From NCBI GenBank assembly GCA_963966185.1, contig CAWZYM010000114.1, forward strand, positions 1,168,501 through 1,232,500: DNA of 64,000 bases, read 5' to 3'. Shown here in pieces: positions 58,701 to 64,000 of the stretch. The position numbers and the translations under genes were made by a program. The notes under the pieces are model-generated. The model saw only the letters and a list, made by a program, of their open reading frames with translations. It was not told where the DNA came from and searched no databases. The DNA is from Rhabditoides inermis (Eukaryota; Nematoda; Chromadorea; Rhabditida; Rhabditidae). Every line of letters begins with the position of its first letter. The stretch's first letter is position 1.

Positions 58701-61136
58701 TAGACTCGGACCTCGGTCTGGTCGAACTCGTCCGCCCATCAATTGAACTATGGGCGTCGACTAAAAACGGCATAAAAAACTGATCTGAAAGTATGAATCT
58801 TCGAAACACTCGTCGCTACAAATTCGCCCGACGATTTTTTGTCTCTCGCTCCACTCTCCTCTCCGCGAAATAGACTCGGACCTCGGTCTGGTCGAACTCG
58901 TCCGCCCATCAAATGAACTATGGGCGTCGACTAAAAACGACATAAGAAACTGATCTGTAGGTATGAATCTTCGAAACACTCGTCGCTACAAATTCGCCCG
59001 ACGATTTTTGTCTCTCGCTCCACTCTCCTCTCCGCGAAATAGACTCGGACCTCGGTCTGGTCGAACTCGTCCGAACATCAAATGAACTATGGGCGTCGAC
59101 TAAAAACGGCATAAAAAAACTGATCTGAAAGTATGAATCTTCGAAACACTCGTCGCTACAAATTCGCCCGACGATTTTTGTCTCTCGCTCCACTCTCCTC
59201 TCCGCGAAATAGACTCGGACCTCGGTCTGGTCGAACTCGTCCGCCCATCAAATGAACTATGGGCGTCGACTAAAAACGGCATAAGAAACTGATCTGAAAG
59301 TATGAATCTTCGAAACACTCGTCGCTACAAATTCGCCCGACGTTTTTTTGTCTCTCGCTCCACTCTCCTCTCCGCGAGATCGACTCGGACCTCGGTCTGG
59401 TCGAACTCGTCCGCCCATCAAATGAACTATGGGCGTCGACTAAGAAAGGCATAAGAAACTGATCTGAAAGTATGAATCTTCGAAACACTCGTCGCTACAA
59501 ATTCGCCCGACGATTTTTTGTCTCTCGCTCCACTCTCCTCTCCGCGAAATAGACTCGGACCTCGGTCTGGTCGAACTCGTCCGCCCATCAAATGAACTAT
59601 GGGCGTCGACTAAAAACGGCATAAGAAACTGATCTGAAAGTATGAATCTTCGAAACACTCGTCGCTACAACTTCGCCCGACGATTTTTTTGTCTCTCGCT
59701 CCACTCTCCTCTCCGCGAGATCGACTCGGACCTCGGTCTGGTCGAACTCGTCCGCCCATCAAATGAACTATGGGCGTCGACTAAAAAAGGCATAAGAAAC
59801 TGATCTGAAAGTATGAACCTTCGAAACACTCGTCGCTACAAATTCGCCCGACGATTTTTTGTCTCTCGCTTCACTCTCCTCTCCGCGAAATAGACTCGGA
59901 CCTCGGTCTGGTCGAACTCGTCCGCCCATCAAATGAACTATGGGCGTCGACTAAAAACGGAATAAGAAACTGATCTGAAAGTATGAATCTTCGAAACACT
60001 CGTCGCTACGAATTTGCCCGACGATTTTTTGTCTCTCGCTCCACTCTCCTCTCCGCGAAATAGACTCGGACCTCGGTCTGGTCGAACTCGTCCGCCCATC
60101 AAATGAACTATGGGCGTCGACTAAAAACGACAAACGAAACTGATCTGTAGGTATGAATCTTCGAAACACTCGTCGCTACAAATTCGCCCGACGATTTTTT
60201 TGTCTCTCGCTCCTTTCTCCTCTCCGCGAGATCGACTCGGACCTCGGTCTGGTCGAACTCGTCCGAACATCAAATGAACTATGGGCGTCGACTGAAAACG
60301 GCATAAAAAACTGATCTGAAAATATCAATCTTCGAAACACTCGTCGCTACAAATTCGCCCGACGATTTTTGTCTCTCGCTCCACTCTCCTCTCCGCGAGA
60401 TCGACTCGGACCTCGGTCTGGTCGAACTCGTCCGCCCATCAAATGAACTATGGGCGTCGACTAAGAAAGGCATAAGAAACTGATCTGAAAGTATGAATCT
60501 TCGAAACACTCGTCGCTACAAATTCGCCCGACGTTTTTTTGTCTCTCGCTCCACTCTCCTCTCCGCGAGATCGACTCGGACCTCGGTCTGGTCGAACTCG
60601 TCCGCCCATCAAATGAACTATGGGCGTCGACTAAGAAAGGCATAAGAAACTGATCTGAAAGTATGAATCTTCGAAACACTCGTCGCTACAAATTCGCCCG
60701 ACGATTTTTTGTCTCTCGCTCCACTCTCCTCTCCGCGAAATAGACTCGGACCTCGGTCTGGTCGAACTCGTCCGCCCATCAAATGAACTATGGGCGTCGA
60801 CTAAAAACGGCATAAGAAACTGATCTGAAAGTATGAATCTTCGAAACACTCGTCGCTACAACTTCGCCCGACGATTTTTTTGTCTCTCGCTCCACTCTCC
60901 TCTCCGCGAGATCGACTCGGACCTCGGTCTGGTCGAACTCGTCCGCCCATCAAATGAACTATGGGCGTCGACTAAAAAAGACATAAGAAACTGAGCTGAA
61001 AGTATGAACCTTCGAAACACTCGTCGCTACAAATTCGCCCGACGATTTTTTGTCTCTCGCTTCACTCTCCTCTTCACAAGATCGACTCGGACCTCGGTCT
61101 GGTCGAACTCGTCCGCCCATCAAATGAACTATGGGC
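55765..61136. repeat. Satellite B, irregular higher-order region
   Basis: The 170-bp monomers are continuous, but no single multi-monomer period holds. Earlier modules reappear in part: GTCCGAACATC followed by GTCGACTGAAAACGGC at about 56.7, 57.4, 58.6 and 60.3 kb, and a GTCCGGCCATC monomer at about 57.7 kb. At 58.2 kb one monomer is unusually diverged (CCAATCAAATGATTTATGAACGTC). No other element is inserted. Confidence 0.85.
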
Positions 61137-62158
61137 GTCGACTAAAAACGGCATAAGAAACTGTTCTGAAAGTATGAATCTTCGAAACACTCGTCGCTAC
61201 AAATTCGCCCGACGATTTTTTTGTCTCTCGCTCCACTCTCCTCTTCACGAGATCGACTCGGACCTCGGTCTGGTCGAACTCGTCCGCCCATCAAATGAAC
61301 TATGGGCGTCGACTAAAAACGGCATAAGAAACTGATCTGTAGGTATGAATCTTCGAAACACTCGTCGCTACAAATTTGCCCGACGATTTTTTGTCTCTCG
61401 CTCCACTCTCCTCTCCGCGAAATAGACTCGGACCTCGGTCTGGTCGAACTCGTCCGCCCATCAAATGAACTATGGGCGTCGACTAAAAACGACAAAAGAA
61501 ACTGATCTGTAGGTATGAATCTTCGAAACACTCGTCGCTACAAATTCGCCCGACGATTTTTTGTCTCTCGCTCCTTTCTCCTCTCCGCGAGATCGACTCG
61601 GACCTCGGTCTGGTCGAACTCGTCCGCCCATCAAATGAACTATGGGCGTCGACTAAGAAAGGCATAAAAAACTGATCTGAAAGTATGAATCTTCGAAACA
61701 CTCGTCGCTACAAATTCGCCCGACGATTTTTTGTCTCTCGCTCCACTCTCCTCTCCGCGAAATAGACTCGGACCTCGGTCTGGTCGAACTCGTCCGCCCA
61801 TCAAATGAACTATGGGCGTCGACTAAAAACGGCATAAGAAACTGATCTGAAAGTATGAATCTTCGAAACACTCGTCGCGACAACTTCGCCCGACGATTTT
61901 TTTGTCTCTCGCTCCACTCTCCTCTCCGCGAGATCGACTCGGACCTCGGTCTGGTCGAACTCGTCCGCCCATCAAATGAACTATGGGCGTCGACTAAAAA
62001 AGGCATAAGAAACTGATCTGAAAGTATGAACCTTCGAAACACTCGTCGCTACAAATTCGCCCGACGATTTTTTGTCTCTCGCTTCACTCTCCTCTTCACA
62101 AGATCGACTCGGACCTCGGTCTGGTCGAACTCGTCCGCCCATCAAATGAACTATGGGC
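61137..62158. repeat. ~1.02-kb six-monomer higher-order repeat, copy 1
   Basis: It starts at a GGCATAAGAAACTGTTCTG monomer. The order continues through a TGTAGG/AAATTTGCC monomer, a GACAAAAG monomer, a CTCCTTTC monomer, a CAACTTCGCC monomer with a longer T-run, and a GAACCTTCG monomer. The length is 1022 bp, and one monomer has CGTCGCGAC in place of CGTCGCTAC. Confidence 0.88.
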
Positions 62159-63178
62159 GTCGACTAAAAACGGCATAAGAAACTGTTCTGAAAGTATGAA
62201 TCTTCGAAACACTCGTCGCTACAAATTCGCCCGACGATTTTTTGTCTCTCGCTCCACTCTCCTCTTCACGAGATCGACTCGGACCTCGGTCTGGTCGAAC
62301 TCGTCCGCCCATCAAATGAACTATGGGCGTCGACTAAAAACGGCATAAGAAACTGATCTGTAGGTATGAATCTTCGAAACACTCGTCGCTACAAATTTGC
62401 CCGACGATTTTTTGTCTCTCGCTCCACTCTCCTCTCCGCGAAATAGACTCGGACCTCGGTCTGGTCGAACTCGTCCGCCCATCAAATGAACTATGGGCGT
62501 CGACTAAAAACGACAAAAGAAACTGATCTGTAGGTATGAATCTTCGAAACACTCGTCGCTACAAATTCGCCCGACGATTTTTTGTCTCTCGCTCCTTTCT
62601 CCTCTCCGCGAGATCGACTCGGACCTCGGTCTGGTCGAACTCGTCCGAACATCAAATGAACTATGGGCGTCGACTGAAAACGGCATAAAAAACTGATCTG
62701 AAAATATCAATCTTCGAAACACTCGTCGCTACAAATTCGCCCGACGATTTTTGTCTCTCGCTCCACTCTCCTCTCCGCGAAATAGACTCGGACCTCGGTC
62801 TGGTCGAACTCGTCCGCCCATCAAATGAACTATGGGCGTCGACTAAAAACGGCATAAGAAACTGATCTGAAAGTATGAATCTTCGAAACATTCGTCGCTA
62901 CAACTTCGCCCGACGATTTTTTTGTCTCTCGCTCCACTCTCCTCTCCGCGAGATCGACTCGGACCTCGGTCTGGTCGAACTCGTCCGCCCATCAAATGAA
63001 CTATGGGCGTCGACTAAAAAAGGCATAAGAAACTGATCTGAAAGTATGAACCTTCGAAACACTCGTCGCTACAAATTCGCCCGACGATTTTTTGTCTCTC
63101 GCTTCACTCTCCTCTTCACAAGATCGACTCGGACCTCGGTCTGGTCGAACTCGTCCGCCCATCAAATGAACTATGGGC
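62159..63178. repeat. ~1.02-kb six-monomer higher-order repeat, copy 2
   Basis: The same six monomers in the same order, 1020 bp. The fourth boundary uses GTCCGAACATC with GTCGACTGAAAACGG, where copy 1 has GTCCGCCCATC. Confidence 0.88.
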
Positions 63179-63858
63179 GTCGACTAAAAACGGCATAAGA
63201 AACTGTTCTGAAAGTATGAATCTTCGAAACACTCGTCGCTACAAATTCGCCCGACGATTTTTTGTCTCTCGCTTCACTCTCCTCTTCACGAGATCGACTC
63301 GGACCTCGGTCTGGTCGAACTCGTCCGCCCATCAAATGAACTATGGGCGTCGACTAAAAACGGCATAAGAAACTGATCTGTAGGTATGAATCTTCGAAAC
63401 ACTCGTCGCTACAAATTTGCCCGACGATTTTTTGTCTCTCGCTCCACTCTCCTCTCCGCGAAATAGACTCGGACCTCGGTCTGGTCGAACTCGTCCGCCC
63501 ATCAAATGAACTATGGGCGTCGACTAAAAACGACAAAAGAAACTGATCTGTAGGTATGAATCTTCGAAACACTCGTCGCTACAAATTCGCCCGACGATTT
63601 TTTGTCTCTCGCTCCTTTCTCCTCTCCGCGAGATCGACTCGGACCTCGGTCTGGTCGAACTCGTCCGCCCATCAAATGAACTATGGGCGTCGACTAAAAA
63701 AGGCATAAGAAACTGATCTGAAAGTATGAACCTTCGAAACACTCGTCGCTACAAATTCGCCCGACGATTTTTTGTCTCTCGCTTCACTCTCCTCTTCACA
63801 AGATCGACTCGGACCTCGGTCTGGTCGAACTCGTCCGCCCATCAAATGAACTATGGGC
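63179..63858. repeat. Six-monomer higher-order repeat, copy 3 (four monomers left)
   Basis: It is 680 bp long because two monomers are missing between the CTCCTTTC monomer and the GAACCTTCG monomer. The next copy starts at 63859 and runs off the window. Confidence 0.86.
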
Positions 63859-64000
63859 GTCGACTAAAAACGGCATAAGAAACTGTTCTGAAAGTATGAA
63901 TCTTCGAAACACTCGTCGCTACAAATTCGCCCGACGATTTTTTGTCTCTCGCTTCACTCTCCTCTTCACGAGATCGACTCGGACCTCGGTCTGGTCGAAC
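63859..64000. repeat. Six-monomer higher-order repeat, copy 4 (cut by window end)
   Basis: The first 142 bases of the next copy, recognised by CTGTTCTG at 63883. The array continues beyond the window. Confidence 0.85.

Larger units (their letters stand above)
10999..64000. repeat. Satellite B array, 170-bp monomers (about 312 copies)
   Basis: A unit starting GTCGACTAAAAACGGC and ending CAAATGAACTATGGGC repeats at 170-bp spacing for 53 kb and continues past the window edge. Most monomers are in one orientation and close to one another in sequence. Open frames of 60-76 codons on the minus strand recur in nearly every monomer, but 170 is not a multiple of three and many start at GTG, so they are not genes. 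I see no insertion of any other element in this array. The family is not one I recognise. Confidence 0.97.

Noticed and set aside
11000..64000. CRISPR array, because repeats are regular.
   Set aside because: There are no short repeats separated by unique spacers. The whole 170-bp unit is repeated and no cas-like gene is present.
1..64000. Telomeric repeat or a telomere end.
   Set aside because: I saw no run of TTAGGG, TTAGG or related short telomeric motifs on either strand.

Overview
The whole 64 kb window is tandemly repeated satellite DNA. I find no credible protein-coding gene, rRNA, tRNA, CRISPR array or intact transposon. Many short open frames exist, but each recurs once per repeat unit and is a by-product of the repeat sequence. 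Continuous arrays of this size, with higher-order periodicity, point to a eukaryotic nuclear genome, probably heterochromatin (pericentromeric, subtelomeric or interstitial). I cannot name the species: I do not recognise either satellite, and no telomeric repeat is visible.

Region A (1-10998) is a composite, nested satellite. The smallest unit is an 85-bp minisatellite. Runs of 2 to 10 copies (about 78 in all) sit in twelve larger blocks of roughly 0.56-1.24 kb. Each block has the same order: pyrimidine-rich leader, short head, n x 85 bp, an (ATC)n microsatellite with n = 4 to 22, a polypyrimidine tract, and a linker of about 148 bp. Groups of blocks are duplicated in turn: blocks 3-4-5 (2324-5315) match blocks 8-9-10 (6651-9620).

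At 10998/10999 the sequence switches abruptly, with no spacer, to Region B (10999-64000). This is a 170-bp satellite of about 312 monomers, most of which begin with a GTCGAC palindrome. Two monomer sequence types occur. Type B-I is found only in the first ~5.6 kb, next to the junction. Type B-II and its derivatives fill the rest. Region B is layered with segmental duplications: 2047 bp (x2 plus a partial third), 1873 bp (x2), ~3.41 kb (x2), then a patchwork of 510-, 680-, 816-, 1018-1022-, 1360-, 1550- and 2068-bp duplications. Length-variant monomers (192, 176, 168 and 136 bp) act as markers of unequal exchange.

The features do not work together as a gene system. What the window records is array growth by slippage, unequal crossing-over and block amplification. 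The most interesting points are the four-level nesting of Region A, its resemblance in layout to a non-autonomous transposon amplified in tandem, the spacer-free A/B junction with an atypical block beside it, and the confinement of type B-I monomers to the junction side. Block and monomer boundaries were read by eye from anchor motifs. Identities were not computed.
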